Below are positions 1 to 8,241 of a stretch of DNA of 16,482 bases, one piece after another. Position 1 is the first letter of the stretch, and the number at the start of each line of letters is the position of its first letter. Source of the DNA: J005 sp964613235 (GTDB lineage Bacteria > Pseudomonadota > Zetaproteobacteria > Mariprofundales > Mariprofundaceae); contig CAZTGM010000043.1 of the NCBI GenBank assembly GCA_964613235.1, positions 1 to 16,482 on the forward strand, written 5' to 3'. The translations under genes were made by a program, and so were the position numbers. The notes under the pieces were generated by a model. That model saw only the letters and a program-made list of their open reading frames with translations, was not told where the DNA came from and searched no databases.

Positions 1-362
1 TGCAGTGTTACCCAGTCATGTTTGGATTCGGGTTGTAAGGCCGTGGTATCGGTGCAGCGGCATCGGAACAGAATGAAATGCAGGCGGCGGTCCTCGTAGT
101 CGAAATGGTGCGTGCCGAGCTGTTGCCAGTCTGTGCATGTGAGGCCGGTTTCCTCGTGCAGTTCACGTTGGGCGGCCTGTCCGGCTGTTTCATTCGCTTC
201 GACCTTGCCGCCGGGGAATGACCACAGGCCGGCGCAATGCTGGTCATCTTTCCGTTTCAACAGCAGCAGCCGTTCATGATCATCGAAGGCGGCGACCAGG
301 GCGATGGCTGTTTGATTGTGATTGTCAGGTTCGGTATTCGGCGTTGATGGTGATGTATTCAT
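1..362 (-). CDS. mutT: MutT-like NUDIX hydrolase, 3' end beyond window
   Basis: This is probably an 8-oxo-dGTP diphosphatase that cleans oxidised nucleotides from the pool. The frame is open from an ATG at 362 to the window edge (120 codons), so the C-terminus is missing. A complete NUDIX box is visible at about residues 51-73: GGKVEANE, seven residues, then RELHEETGL, fitting Gx5Ex7REUxEExGU. Before it come the usual beta strand and the LLLLKRKDDQHCAGLWSFPGG segment. The start lies inside argJ, giving a 38-nt overlap. It was chosen because it is the only ATG in frame before the conserved domain, although the first ~17 residues are polar and unlike the family and no clear ribosome site precedes it. 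The secA-argJ-mutT order fits a translationally coupled cluster. Other NUDIX substrates cannot be excluded without the C-terminus. Confidence 0.85.
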   Translation of the reverse strand, partial: MNTSPSTPNTEPDNHNQTAIALVAAFDDHERLLLLKRKDDQHCAGLWSFPGGKVEANETAGQAAQRELHEETGLTCTDWQQLGTHHFDYEDRRLHFILFRCRCTDTTALQPESKHDWVTL

Positions 363-1530
363 GGGTCAGGTCACCGGTCCAGACAGTGGCATGCGCGTCA
401 CCCATGCCGAGATCAAGCGTGATGGAGAATTCGTCACGGGCAAACACGGCCATGCCGTCCGCATCGCGATAGTTCGGATGCAGGTTGCCGTTTTCCATCA
501 TGACCACATCGTTGCAGCGCAATGAGATGCGATCCGGATCGAAATCGATACCGGCATTGCCGGCGGCGGCGATGATGCGTCCCCAGTTTGCATCGGAACC
601 GGCAAATGCGGTTTTGACCAGTGGCGAAACGGCAATCGTGCGGCCGACATGGCGCGCTTCCGCTTCCGATGTTGCGCCTTCGATATGGATGGTGACGAAT
701 TTGCTGACGCCTTCGCCATCGCGCACGATCATTTGCGCCAGCTCGATGCACAGCGCATGAAGCGCATCCTCAAAGGCCTGCGTATCAGTCATTGGCGCAT
801 GGCCCAGTCCGATGCCGCTGGACAGCAAATAGACCGTGTCATTGGTGGATGTATCGCCATCCACGCTGATCGAATTGAATGACTGATCAACAGCACGTTT
901 GAGTATCGGTTGCAGTTGTGCCTGTGTCAGCGGCGCATCGGTGGCAATGAAGCCGAGCATCGTGGCCATGTTCGGGTGAATCATGCCGCTTCCCTTGGCA
1001 ATGCCGGTGATTGTATATTCGCCGATCTTGCATGAAGCCCACTTGGCAAAGGTGTCGGTTGTGCGAATGGCTTCGGCGGCCAGGCGCCAGTTTGCATCAC
1101 AGGTGGCGGCTTCATTGATGCCTGCTTCGATACGTTCAATGGGGAAAGGTGTGCCGATAACGCCGGTGGAGGCGGAAAGCATCTGTTCACTTTTGACGCC
1201 CAGCGCAGTGGCTGCGGCATCAATCATCATACGCGCCCAGGCTTCCTCGCGGATACCCGTTCCCGCATTGGCATTACCGCTGTTGGCAACAATGCCGCGA
1301 ATATGTTCGCCATGCTCACGGATGGCAGCTTCGCCCAGGTCGACGCAGGCGGCACGCAGGCGGTTTTGCGTGAACGTTCCGGCAGCCTGGCAATCGACGT
1401 CGGCGGCAATGATAGTCAGATCCATGCGTTTGCCGCGCAGATCCGCCGACTTGACGCCGCAGGATGCCGTACCGATACGAAAACCGGCGACGGGCAACGG
1501 TGGCGACAGTTCGGGCGGATTAACCGGCAT
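325..1530 (-). CDS. argJ: ArgJ, bifunctional glutamate N-acetyltransferase / amino-acid acetyltransferase
   Basis: ArgJ transfers acetyl from N-acetylornithine to glutamate, closing the cyclic arginine pathway in the cytoplasm. In bifunctional forms it also makes N-acetylglutamate from acetyl-CoA. The 401 residues match the usual family length. The precursor self-cleaves before a threonine, and the hallmark KGSGMIHPNMATMLGF is present with that nucleophile at T190. VANSGNANAGTG (about 81-92) and SASTGVIG (about 119-126) are further family signatures, and the C-terminal region carries AFAGSDANWGRI and NYRDADGMAVFARD. Its ATG overlaps the secA stop by one base (TAATG), so translation is probably coupled to secA and no separate promoter is seen. 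Whether the enzyme is mono- or bifunctional cannot be told from sequence alone. Confidence 0.96.
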   Translation of the reverse strand: MPVNPPELSPPLPVAGFRIGTASCGVKSADLRGKRMDLTIIAADVDCQAAGTFTQNRLRAACVDLGEAAIREHGEHIRGIVANSGNANAGTGIREEAWARMMIDAAATALGVKSEQMLSASTGVIGTPFPIERIEAGINEAATCDANWRLAAEAIRTTDTFAKWASCKIGEYTITGIAKGSGMIHPNMATMLGFIATDAPLTQAQLQPILKRAVDQSFNSISVDGDTSTNDTVYLLSSGIGLGHAPMTDTQAFEDALHALCIELAQMIVRDGEGVSKFVTIHIEGATSEAEARHVGRTIAVSPLVKTAFAGSDANWGRIIAAAGNAGIDFDPDRISLRCNDVVMMENGNLHPNYRDADGMAVFARDEFSITLDLGMGDAHATVWTGDLTHEYITINAEYRT

Positions 1531-4049
1531 TAGCTACGTTTGCCATGGCATTGTTTGTATTTTTTGCCTGAACCGCAGGGGCAGGGATCGTTGCGGCCGA
1601 CTTTCGGTTGGCTACGCTTGAACGTTTGTTGTGGTTCGGGCTCTTCGTGCGTTTCGCCATGGCTGTAGGAAACCTGCTGTGTGACTTCTTCCTGCGGCGG
1701 AGGGGCCACGGCTTCCGGCTGTTCGATCTGTACGCTGTGCAGGGCCTTCATCGTTTCNNNNNNNNNNNNNNNNNNNNNNNNNNNNNNNNNNNNNNNNNNN
1801 NNNNNNNNNNNNNNNNNNNNNNNNNNNNNNNNNNNNNNNNNNNNNNNNNNNNNNNNNGCTTCATTGATTTTCACGGCCATATCCTCGGCCGTGTCTACAT
1901 CATCGCTGGCCAGCCATTCGGCGGGCTCACAGTCAACGGACAATTGTTCGTTCAATGCCTGTTTCAGGCCTGCCAGATCCCATTCCTCCGGATGCCCTTC
2001 GAGATATTGCGCAGCCAGGCGTTCGGCATAATCAGTCTGCATATCCTCGATGACATCGCTGACATCATCGGCTTGCAGCAGTTCGCGACGCTGTGAGTAG
2101 ATGACCTCACGCTGCTTGTTCATGACATCGTCGTATTCCAGCAATTGCTTGCGGATATCGAAGTTGCGCCCCTCGACCTTTTTCTGCGAATTTTCGATGG
2201 CCTTGGTGATCCAGGGATGCTCGATGGCTTCGCCTTTTTCAAAGCCCATTTTGGTCAGCATGGCCTGCATTTTTTCGCCGCCGAAAATACGCATGAGATC
2301 GTCTTCCAGTGACAGGTAGAAACGGGTCACACCCGGATCGCCCTGACGGCCAGCACGACCGCGCAACTGGTTGTCGATGCGGCGTGACTCATGGCGCTCT
2401 GTGCCGACGATATGCAGGCCACCGGCAGCCACGACCTCGTCATGTTCCTCGCGGCAACGTTCACGGATTTCCTCGGCCCTGGCTTCGCGTTCGGTTGCGG
2501 ACAGTTTCTCCGGCAGGGCTGCGATCATCATGTCCGGATTGCCACCCAGCATGATATCGGTACCACGACCGGCCATGTTCGTGGCAATCGTGACCGCATT
2601 CTTGCGCCCGGCCTGGGCCACGATTTCCGCCTCTCGTTCGTGATGTTTGGCGTTCAGTACTTCGTGTTTGATGCCCTTCTTGTTGAGCATCGTGGACAGA
2701 TACTCGGATTTTTCGATCGATGTCGTACCGACGAGAATCGGCGCGCCACTCTGATGCGTACCGATAATATCGCGGATGATCGCCTCGTATTTGTCTTCCG
2801 TGTCACGATAGACGACATCCGGCAAATCTTTACGGATCATCGGCTTGTTGGTCGGGACGATGACGACTTCCAGCTTGTAGATCTTCTCGAATTCCTCGGC
2901 CTCGGTATCGGCCGTGCCGGTCATGCCGGCCAGCTTTTCATACAGGCGGAAATAGTTCTGGAATGTGATCGAAGCCAGTGTCTGGTTTTCCGGCTGCACT
3001 TCCACGCCTTCCTTGGCTTCGATGGCCTGATGCTGTCCGTCGGAATAACGACGGCCGGGCATCATGCGGCCGGTGAATTCATCGATGATGATGACTTCGC
3101 CACCACGAACGATGTAATCGACTTCCCGCGTAAACAGGGTGTTGGCCCTGAGCGACTGGGTGATCGCATGCATGATGTTGACGTTTTCGATATCGTAAAG
3201 GTTGCCGGTGGGCAGCAGACCTGCTTCGCGGCACAGCGCCTCGATATGCTCCATGCCCTTTTCGGTGAAGGCGACGGTTTTGTCCTTTTCATCCTTCTCG
3301 TAATCGGATTCGTCCAGTTGTTTGATCAGGCGATCAGCCTGTTTGTACAGATCGGTCGCCTGTTCCGCCGGGCCGGAAATGATCAGCGGCGTACGCGCTT
3401 CGTCGATGAGGATGGAATCTACCTCATCGACAATGGCGAAGTGATATTCGCGCTGTACCAGGTCTTCACGGCGGAAGGCCATGTTATCGCGCAGGTAATC
3501 GAAGCCGAATTCGTTATTGGTGCCGTAGGTGACATCGGCGGCGTAGGCGCTGCGCCGCTCATCGTTGTCGATGCCGTGTACGATGACGCCGGTCGTCAGG
3601 CCGAGGAACTGATACAGCTTGCCCATCCATGCCGCATCACGCGAGGCCAGATAGTCATTGACGGTGACCACATGCACGCCACGTCCGGTCAGCGCATTCA
3701 GATAGACCGGCAAGGTAGCCATCAGCGTTTTACCTTCACCGGTTTTCATTTCCGAAATCTTGCCCTGATGCAGGATCATGCCGCCGATGAGCTGCACGTC
3801 GTAATGGCGCATACCGAGTATGCGTTTCGATGCCTCGCGACAAACAGCAAAGGCTTCCGGCAGCAAGTCATCCAGCGATTCGCCCTGTTCCAGGCGCTGT
3901 TTGAATTCGCCGGTTTTGGCCTGTAACTGTGCATCATCAAGTGCCTGCATGTCGCTTTCCAGCGTATTGATGCGGTCAACCAGTGGATATATCCCTTTAA
4001 GGATGCGGTCATTACGGCTGCCGAAAATTTTTGTCAGAATGTTGAACAT
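1530..4049 (-). CDS. secA: SecA preprotein translocase ATPase (interrupted by assembly gap)
   Basis: SecA is the cytoplasmic/peripheral motor that pushes unfolded preproteins through SecYEG. Walker A is MKTGEGKT (101-108, K107) and Walker B is IVDEVDSI (about 206-213). The helicase C-lobe shows NMAGRGTDIMLGG and RGRAGRQGDPG. The extreme C-terminus has the zinc/SecB-binding motif CPCGSGKKYKQCHG. The ATG at 4049 has GGAG 10 nt upstream. A run of 100 N (1758-1857) replaces part of the helical scaffold/wing region. By comparison with E. coli SecA about 80 residues are missing, whereas 100 N allow only 33-34, so the gap length is a placeholder and the apparent 839-residue length is about 45 short. 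The frame continues correctly on both sides. It sits 28 nt after the aminotransferase gene. Confidence 0.97.
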   Translation of the reverse strand: MFNILTKIFGSRNDRILKGIYPLVDRINTLESDMQALDDAQLQAKTGEFKQRLEQGESLDDLLPEAFAVCREASKRILGMRHYDVQLIGGMILHQGKISEMKTGEGKTLMATLPVYLNALTGRGVHVVTVNDYLASRDAAWMGKLYQFLGLTTGVIVHGIDNDERRSAYAADVTYGTNNEFGFDYLRDNMAFRREDLVQREYHFAIVDEVDSILIDEARTPLIISGPAEQATDLYKQADRLIKQLDESDYEKDEKDKTVAFTEKGMEHIEALCREAGLLPTGNLYDIENVNIMHAITQSLRANTLFTREVDYIVRGGEVIIIDEFTGRMMPGRRYSDGQHQAIEAKEGVEVQPENQTLASITFQNYFRLYEKLAGMTGTADTEAEEFEKIYKLEVVIVPTNKPMIRKDLPDVVYRDTEDKYEAIIRDIIGTHQSGAPILVGTTSIEKSEYLSTMLNKKGIKHEVLNAKHHEREAEIVAQAGRKNAVTIATNMAGRGTDIMLGGNPDMMIAALPEKLSATEREARAEEIRERCREEHDEVVAAGGLHIVGTERHESRRIDNQLRGRAGRQGDPGVTRFYLSLEDDLMRIFGGEKMQAMLTKMGFEKGEAIEHPWITKAIENSQKKVEGRNFDIRKQLLEYDDVMNKQREVIYSQRRELLQADDVSDVIEDMQTDYAERLAAQYLEGHPEEWDLAGLKQALNEQLSVDCEPAEWLASDDVDTAEDMAVKINEXXXXXXXXXXXXXXXXXXXXXXXXXXXXXXXXXXETMKALHSVQIEQPEAVAPPPQEEVTQQVSYSHGETHEEPEPQQTFKRSQPKVGRNDPCPCGSGKKYKQCHGKRS
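1758..1857. other. Assembly gap of 100 N inside secA
   Basis: Exactly 100 consecutive N break secA. The flanking residues (AVKINE before, ETMKALHSVQ after, in secA orientation) bracket the SecA segment that normally includes the conserved LWKEHL and GYAQKDP region. From recalled E. coli SecA about 80 codons (roughly 240 nt) should lie here, so 100 is probably a default scaffold spacer rather than a measured length. Confidence 0.95.
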
Positions 4050-4077
4050 GGGCGAAGAACTCCGCGTTGGGGATTTG

Positions 4078-5226
4078 TTATTCCCGTGAATTTAGAAAGG
4101 CACTGATTCTACTGATGCCGCATTGAATGTCATCCAGCCCGGTGGCATAGGAAAAACGCACATGTTCGTTGGCCTGATAACGGCCGAAATCCTCGCCTGG
4201 CGTAATGGCCACACCGGCTGTTTCCAGCAGTTCGCGGCAGAAGGACGGCGCATCAGAGGTCAGCTTGCGCACATTGGCATAGATATAGAACGCGCCTTGC
4301 GGTTCAACGACAATGTCGAAACCGAGCGCAGGCAATGCTTCAAGCAGGCAGGCACGGCGCCGGGCATAGGCATGACGCATGGCTTCCACTTCCTTTTCAG
4401 CGGACAAAGCCGCGATGGCGGCATATTGCGACAATGTGGGTGCGGCGATGAAAATGTTCTGCATGACGCGGCGGCAGGCATCGATCAGCGCTTCCGGCAC
4501 GATGACCCAGCCGATACGCCAGCCGGTCATGGCCCAGCGTTTGGAAAAGCCGTTGACGACAATGGCCTGATCATCGAACTCCAGTGCGCAGCGGGCCTTG
4601 GCACCATAGGTCAGGCCGTGATAAATCTCGTCGGAAATCAGATAGCCGCCGTGTGCCCGGCAGCGCGCGGCGATGGCGGCCAGCGCCGTGTCGGCGATTA
4701 AGGTGCCAGTCGGGTTGGATGGATTGATAACGACGGCGGCACGGGTATTGCGGCGCCAGTGTCGGTCAATCAGTTTGGCGGAGAGATGATAACGAGTGTC
4801 CGGGCCGACGGGGATGTTGATGGCTTCAGCACCGGCCAGACGAATGAAATTGCGCTGACAGGGGTAGCCGGGATCGGACAGCAATACCGATTCGTCGGCT
4901 TCCAGCAAGACGGCATAGAGCAGGCTGAAGGCACCGGAGGTTCCCGGCGTGATCAGGATGCGCTCGGGTGTGACCGAAACACCGTATTCTTGCGCATACC
5001 AGTCGGCCAGTGCCTGCTGCAATTGCGGATTGCCAGTGGATGGCGTGTAGAAGTTGTCACCGCGATCGAGCTGGCGATGTGCCTCGGCGATGACTGGCGC
5101 CGGAGTGGGGAAGTCCGGTTCGCCGATTTCCATATGAATGATGCGGCGGCCGGCGGCCTCCAGCTGTTTGGCCCGTTCCAGCAACTGCATGACGCGGAAG
5201 GGTTCGATCTGGTCGATTCTGCGCAT
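4078..5226 (-). CDS. Class I/II PLP-dependent aminotransferase
   Basis: This is a fold-type I, PLP-dependent amino-acid aminotransferase of the aspartate/alanine group; the exact substrate is not recognised. Family marks, numbered from the chosen start, are MEIGEPDFPTP near residue 32, NPSNPTGT near 168, DEIYHGLTY near 199, and the cofactor-binding lysine in NGFSKRWAMTGWRIGW (K229). GAFYIYANV and a C-terminal VRFSYA follow. The start at 5226 (MRRIDQIEPFRVM) is preferred because homologues align from there. An in-frame ATG at 5262 would add 12 residues without a clear ribosome site. The protein is 382 residues, normal for the family. The gene leads the cluster with secA, argJ and mutT. A role in an arginine- or aspartate-family pathway is possible but not shown by the sequence. 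Confidence 0.9.
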   Translation of the reverse strand: MRRIDQIEPFRVMQLLERAKQLEAAGRRIIHMEIGEPDFPTPAPVIAEAHRQLDRGDNFYTPSTGNPQLQQALADWYAQEYGVSVTPERILITPGTSGAFSLLYAVLLEADESVLLSDPGYPCQRNFIRLAGAEAINIPVGPDTRYHLSAKLIDRHWRRNTRAAVVINPSNPTGTLIADTALAAIAARCRAHGGYLISDEIYHGLTYGAKARCALEFDDQAIVVNGFSKRWAMTGWRIGWVIVPEALIDACRRVMQNIFIAAPTLSQYAAIAALSAEKEVEAMRHAYARRRACLLEALPALGFDIVVEPQGAFYIYANVRKLTSDAPSFCRELLETAGVAITPGEDFGRYQANEHVRFSYATGLDDIQCGISRISAFLNSRE

Positions 5227-5284
5227 GGCGTGATGGTAGCCGGAACAGGCAGCGCGGAACATGATTTTTTATGGTCGGTTCCGC

Positions 5285-5313
5285 TTACATTGGTTCCATT
5301 GTTGGCCTAGAGT
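5285..5313 (+). promoter_or_regulatory. Weak promoter candidate for the flavoprotein gene
   Basis: TTACAT (5285-5290) and TAGAGT (5308-5313) are 17 bp apart and resemble -35/-10 boxes at 2/6 and 4/6 matches. The -10 ends only 6 bp before the ATG at 5320, so use of this promoter would give a leaderless or nearly leaderless mRNA. The hexamer GGTTCC occurs twice nearby (5277-5282 and 5292-5297). The evidence is weak. Confidence 0.22.
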
Positions 5314-5319
5314 CGAGGC

Positions 5320-6510
5320 ATGGACACACATTATGATATGATTGTCATTGGCGCAGGCATCAGTGGCCTGTCGATGGCATTTCATGCCCGTCAGGCAGGC
5401 ATGCGCGTACTGGTGCTGGAAAAGGAGAGCCGGGCTGGCGGCTGCTTCCATACGGCGATGGTGCCGTGCGATGCTGCTCCGTTCTGGCTGGAGCTGGGTA
5501 CGCACACCTGCTTTAATTCCTATGGCCGATTGTTACGAATACTGCGGCAGATGGGCATGCAGGATACCCTGCAGGCGCGCGAGAAACTGCGTTATCGGCT
5601 GCTGGCCGATGAAGGGCTGTGTTCGATTCCGTCACGTTTGCACTGGCTGGAATTGCTGAGCCATGCCTGGCGGCTGTTTTTGCTGGATAAGCGCGAACAA
5701 TCGGTGGCCGAGTATTACCGCGCAGTGATCGGTGAGCGGAATTATCGCGATGTGTTCCGTCATGCCTTCAATGCGGTGATCTGTCAGCCGGCCGACGATG
5801 TGCCGGCGGATATGCTGTTCCGCAAGCGTCCGCGCGACAAGACGGTCATGCGTAGCTTCACGATGCCGGTGGGGCTGCAGCAGATCATCGCGGCACTGGA
5901 GGCGAAGCTGGAATGTCGCAAGGGACAGGAGATTACCGCCATTTGGCATGCCGATGATCGTTTTCATATCACGGCGAATGATGCGCGATATCAGAGCCGG
6001 CTTCTGGTCTGTGCCACGCCGGTACAGGCGACATCGCGGCTTTTGGCCGATGCATTTCCGGCCATTGCCGGGCAACTGTCGTGGATTGCTGAGGTGGAAG
6101 TGGAGTCGGTCGGTGTGGTGGTGCCGAAAGAAGCACTGTCGCTTGAGGTGCTGGCCGGTGTCATTGCCGTGGACGGCGACTTCTATTCTGCGGTTTCACG
6201 CGATGTGGTCAGCCATGATCAGCTAAGGGGTTTTACCTTTCATTTCCGCCCGGGGCGGCTGGATGATGCCGGCAAGTTGCAGCATATTTGCAAGGTGCTG
6301 GGGATTGACGAAGGGGCCGTGCAGCACGTATTTCATAAAACCAATCGCCTGCCTGCGCCGGATATGGGGCATCATGTCCTGATTGCCGAAATTGATGCAG
6401 CACTGGACGGGCTGCCGCTGGGACTCGTCGGCAATTATTTTCGGGGTGTGGCCGTGGAAGACTGTCTGGAGCGCGTTGAGCAGGAATTCGCCCGGCTGGG
6501 CGTGCGATGA
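5320..6510 (+). CDS. FAD-dependent oxidoreductase, protoporphyrinogen oxidase (HemY/PPOX)-like
   Basis: This is a flavoprotein of the amine-oxidase/PPOX superfamily, 396 residues. The N-terminal dinucleotide fold is clear: GAGISG at 11-16, the ribose-binding acid in VLEKE (E34), then RAGGCFHT. The C-terminus ends in the second FAD-contact segment GNYFRGVAVEDC (371-382), which resembles the GN-x-GV-x-DC ending of HemY-type protoporphyrinogen oxidases. It is shorter than typical HemY (about 450-470 residues), so other members of the superfamily, such as a UDP-galactopyranose mutase-like or porphyrin/carotenoid enzyme, remain possible. GAGG lies only one base before the ATG, too close for a normal ribosome site. 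The gene is divergent from the aminotransferase and overlaps the following lipoprotein gene by ATGA. No other haem-synthesis gene is in view. Confidence 0.72.
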   Translation: MDTHYDMIVIGAGISGLSMAFHARQAGMRVLVLEKESRAGGCFHTAMVPCDAAPFWLELGTHTCFNSYGRLLRILRQMGMQDTLQAREKLRYRLLADEGLCSIPSRLHWLELLSHAWRLFLLDKREQSVAEYYRAVIGERNYRDVFRHAFNAVICQPADDVPADMLFRKRPRDKTVMRSFTMPVGLQQIIAALEAKLECRKGQEITAIWHADDRFHITANDARYQSRLLVCATPVQATSRLLADAFPAIAGQLSWIAEVEVESVGVVVPKEALSLEVLAGVIAVDGDFYSAVSRDVVSHDQLRGFTFHFRPGRLDDAGKLQHICKVLGIDEGAVQHVFHKTNRLPAPDMGHHVLIAEIDAALDGLPLGLVGNYFRGVAVEDCLERVEQEFARLGVR

Positions 6511-6944
6511 TCCGGCATCTTGCCCTGCTGGCCGTACTGGCGGTCGGCGGATGCGGTGGCAGCGGGAGTGTGGATGTCATGTTCGAGTGCGTCTCGCCCG
6601 GGGGCGAATATGTTGCAACGGTTTATCGCGTGGCAACGGGTGAGCGGCCGAACCAGCGGCAGATGCGCCTGAATGTGCGGCCGCAATCACTGTCGTTCGA
6701 TGCCGATATGTACAGTTTCGCGTTCCGTTACGGGGATGATGTGATCCTTCACTGGCAGGATGAGTGGCATCTGCAGATCATGTATCCGCAGCATGCGCAG
6801 ATTCTGCGTCAGGAACGCGTGCTGTTCGGCACCAGTCAGACGTATAGCTCCACGGATTTGTTGATGATCGACTACCGTGAGCGGCCGTCCACACACGGTT
6901 ATTTCATGGTTGATGTACGTTGCAATCCTCCGGTCGGGGATTGA
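6507..6944 (+). CDS. Small hypothetical lipoprotein
   Basis: I do not recognise this family. The 145-residue product starts with a short lipoprotein signal, MIRHLALLAVLAVGGC, with the lipobox AVGGC placing the lipidated cysteine at residue 16. The residue after it is glycine rather than aspartate, which favours outer-membrane sorting by the E. coli rule. The mature part has regular alternating hydrophobic/polar stretches suggestive of beta strands and one further internal cysteine pair candidate (near FECVS and VRCNP). Its ATG overlaps the stop of the flavoprotein gene (ATGA), so the two are translationally coupled and may work together. It ends one base from the stop of the convergent kinase gene, leaving no room for a conventional intergenic terminator. 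Confidence 0.75.
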   Translation: MIRHLALLAVLAVGGCGGSGSVDVMFECVSPGGEYVATVYRVATGERPNQRQMRLNVRPQSLSFDADMYSFAFRYGDDVILHWQDEWHLQIMYPQHAQILRQERVLFGTSQTYSSTDLLMIDYRERPSTHGYFMVDVRCNPPVGD

Positions 6945-6945
6945 G

Positions 6946-8223
6946 TTATCCCACCGGACTTGTCTCTCGTTTGACTTCTTCGTGATGTTCGGGGGCTTCG
7001 CCCTGTCTGGCATGTGGCCGGGTGCAGGGCAGACGAATGCTGACAACACATCCTTCGCCTTTCCGGCTGGAGATATCGATCGTACCGTGATGCAGCAGGA
7101 TAATGCCGCGTACCGCGGCAAGTCCGAGGCCGCGCCCGAGGAAACGCGTGGAATAGAACGGCTCGAACACGCGCGAGATGTCGTCGGGGGCGATGCCATG
7201 GCCATTGTCCCGGAACTGCAGCACACAAACATCGTCATGCACTTCGAGGGAGATTGATATCCGGCCGGGAGAGACATCGCAGGCTTCCCTGGCGTTGTTC
7301 CAGAGTTCGCTCAGCACTTCCCGCATCAGCGTGGTATCCACGGCACAGCAGACGGGATGATCCGGCAACCGGGCCCGGGTGACGACGGTCATGGCCTGCT
7401 CATGTGTACGAATATCCTCCAGCCATGTGCGAATCAGGGATCCGATGTCAATGGATTGCGTTTCCGGCGCCATATGATCGGCGCAATACAGCAGTTTCCT
7501 GGCCAGGGCACTGGTTTCCTCGGCCTTGTGTTCAATCATCCCGATCAGCTTGTCGGCTGATTCTTCCGGACCGGGGTTGCGTAACAGAAAGGCGCTGCCG
7601 TGAATGACATGCATGGCATTATTGATCAGATGCGCCAAGCCACCGGAAATGGTCTGGATCGTGCTCAGCTTTTCCTTTTCAGCCTGCTCCCTGGCCAGCA
7701 GTCGCGCTGTGGCCAGGCGTTCTTCACGATGTGCCCGGTTGTGTCGGACAAACAGGATGGCGATGGCGGCACAGGCAATCTGTCCTGCCAGTGCACCGAT
7801 TTGCAGATCCAGTGGATAGGTGGACGGTGCCGGGTCCAGAATGAACAGGGTCAGAGTGCCAAGAAAAATCATGGCGATCCAGGGATAGGCGGCTTCCTGC
7901 ATGAACAGGAACAGGGCAATGCTGACGACAGGGAGCCATACTGCCGCTTCAGCCTGCAGGTGGATGCCGTCCAGAATGGCAACGGCGGCAACGGCGGCGG
8001 AAAGATGCATGGCCACCTTCATCCGGCCAGTGTATGCCAGCGCGAAGGTCAGCAGGAAACCGGTACCGGCCATGCCGGTCATTTGCATCAGGGCCGAACG
8101 GTTGGTGAAACCATAGAAGATGCTGAAGCTCAGTGAGGTCAGTGAGGCGAACAGCATCATGCGTTGCAGATAGACGGGGCTGACAAGAGGCTCATGCACG
8201 GACAGTAAAGGTTTCATACGCAT
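6946..8223 (-). CDS. Membrane-bound sensor histidine kinase, orphan
   Basis: This inner-membrane kinase senses an unknown signal and should phosphorylate an unlinked response regulator. The first ~160 of 425 residues contain about six hydrophobic segments (roughly 22-40, 48-66, 70-88, 94-110, 113-130, 140-159) with almost no periplasmic domain. A short charged coiled-coil linker follows. The phospho-acceptor box is GGLAHLINNAMHVI with H198, of the HxxNN type rather than HExxxP. The ATPase domain has N box ELWNNAREA (307-315), G1 DNGHGI (339-344), F box VFEPFYST and G2 GRGLGL (363-368). No PAS, HAMP or receiver domain is visible. It starts 18 nt after gcvPB on the same strand and is probably cotranscribed. 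No regulator gene is adjacent. The start could also be the second ATG two codons later. Confidence 0.9.
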   Translation of the reverse strand: MRMKPLLSVHEPLVSPVYLQRMMLFASLTSLSFSIFYGFTNRSALMQMTGMAGTGFLLTFALAYTGRMKVAMHLSAAVAAVAILDGIHLQAEAAVWLPVVSIALFLFMQEAAYPWIAMIFLGTLTLFILDPAPSTYPLDLQIGALAGQIACAAIAILFVRHNRAHREERLATARLLAREQAEKEKLSTIQTISGGLAHLINNAMHVIHGSAFLLRNPGPEESADKLIGMIEHKAEETSALARKLLYCADHMAPETQSIDIGSLIRTWLEDIRTHEQAMTVVTRARLPDHPVCCAVDTTLMREVLSELWNNAREACDVSPGRISISLEVHDDVCVLQFRDNGHGIAPDDISRVFEPFYSTRFLGRGLGLAAVRGIILLHHGTIDISSRKGEGCVVSIRLPCTRPHARQGEAPEHHEEVKRETSPVG

Positions 8224-8241
8224 GCCTGTCAGCCGGGGAGT

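Noticed and set aside
2391..3926. Plus-strand open frame of 511 codons
   Set aside because: It lies wholly opposite secA, whose motifs are unmistakable. The translation has no recognisable domain and is a complementary-strand shadow caused by codon bias.
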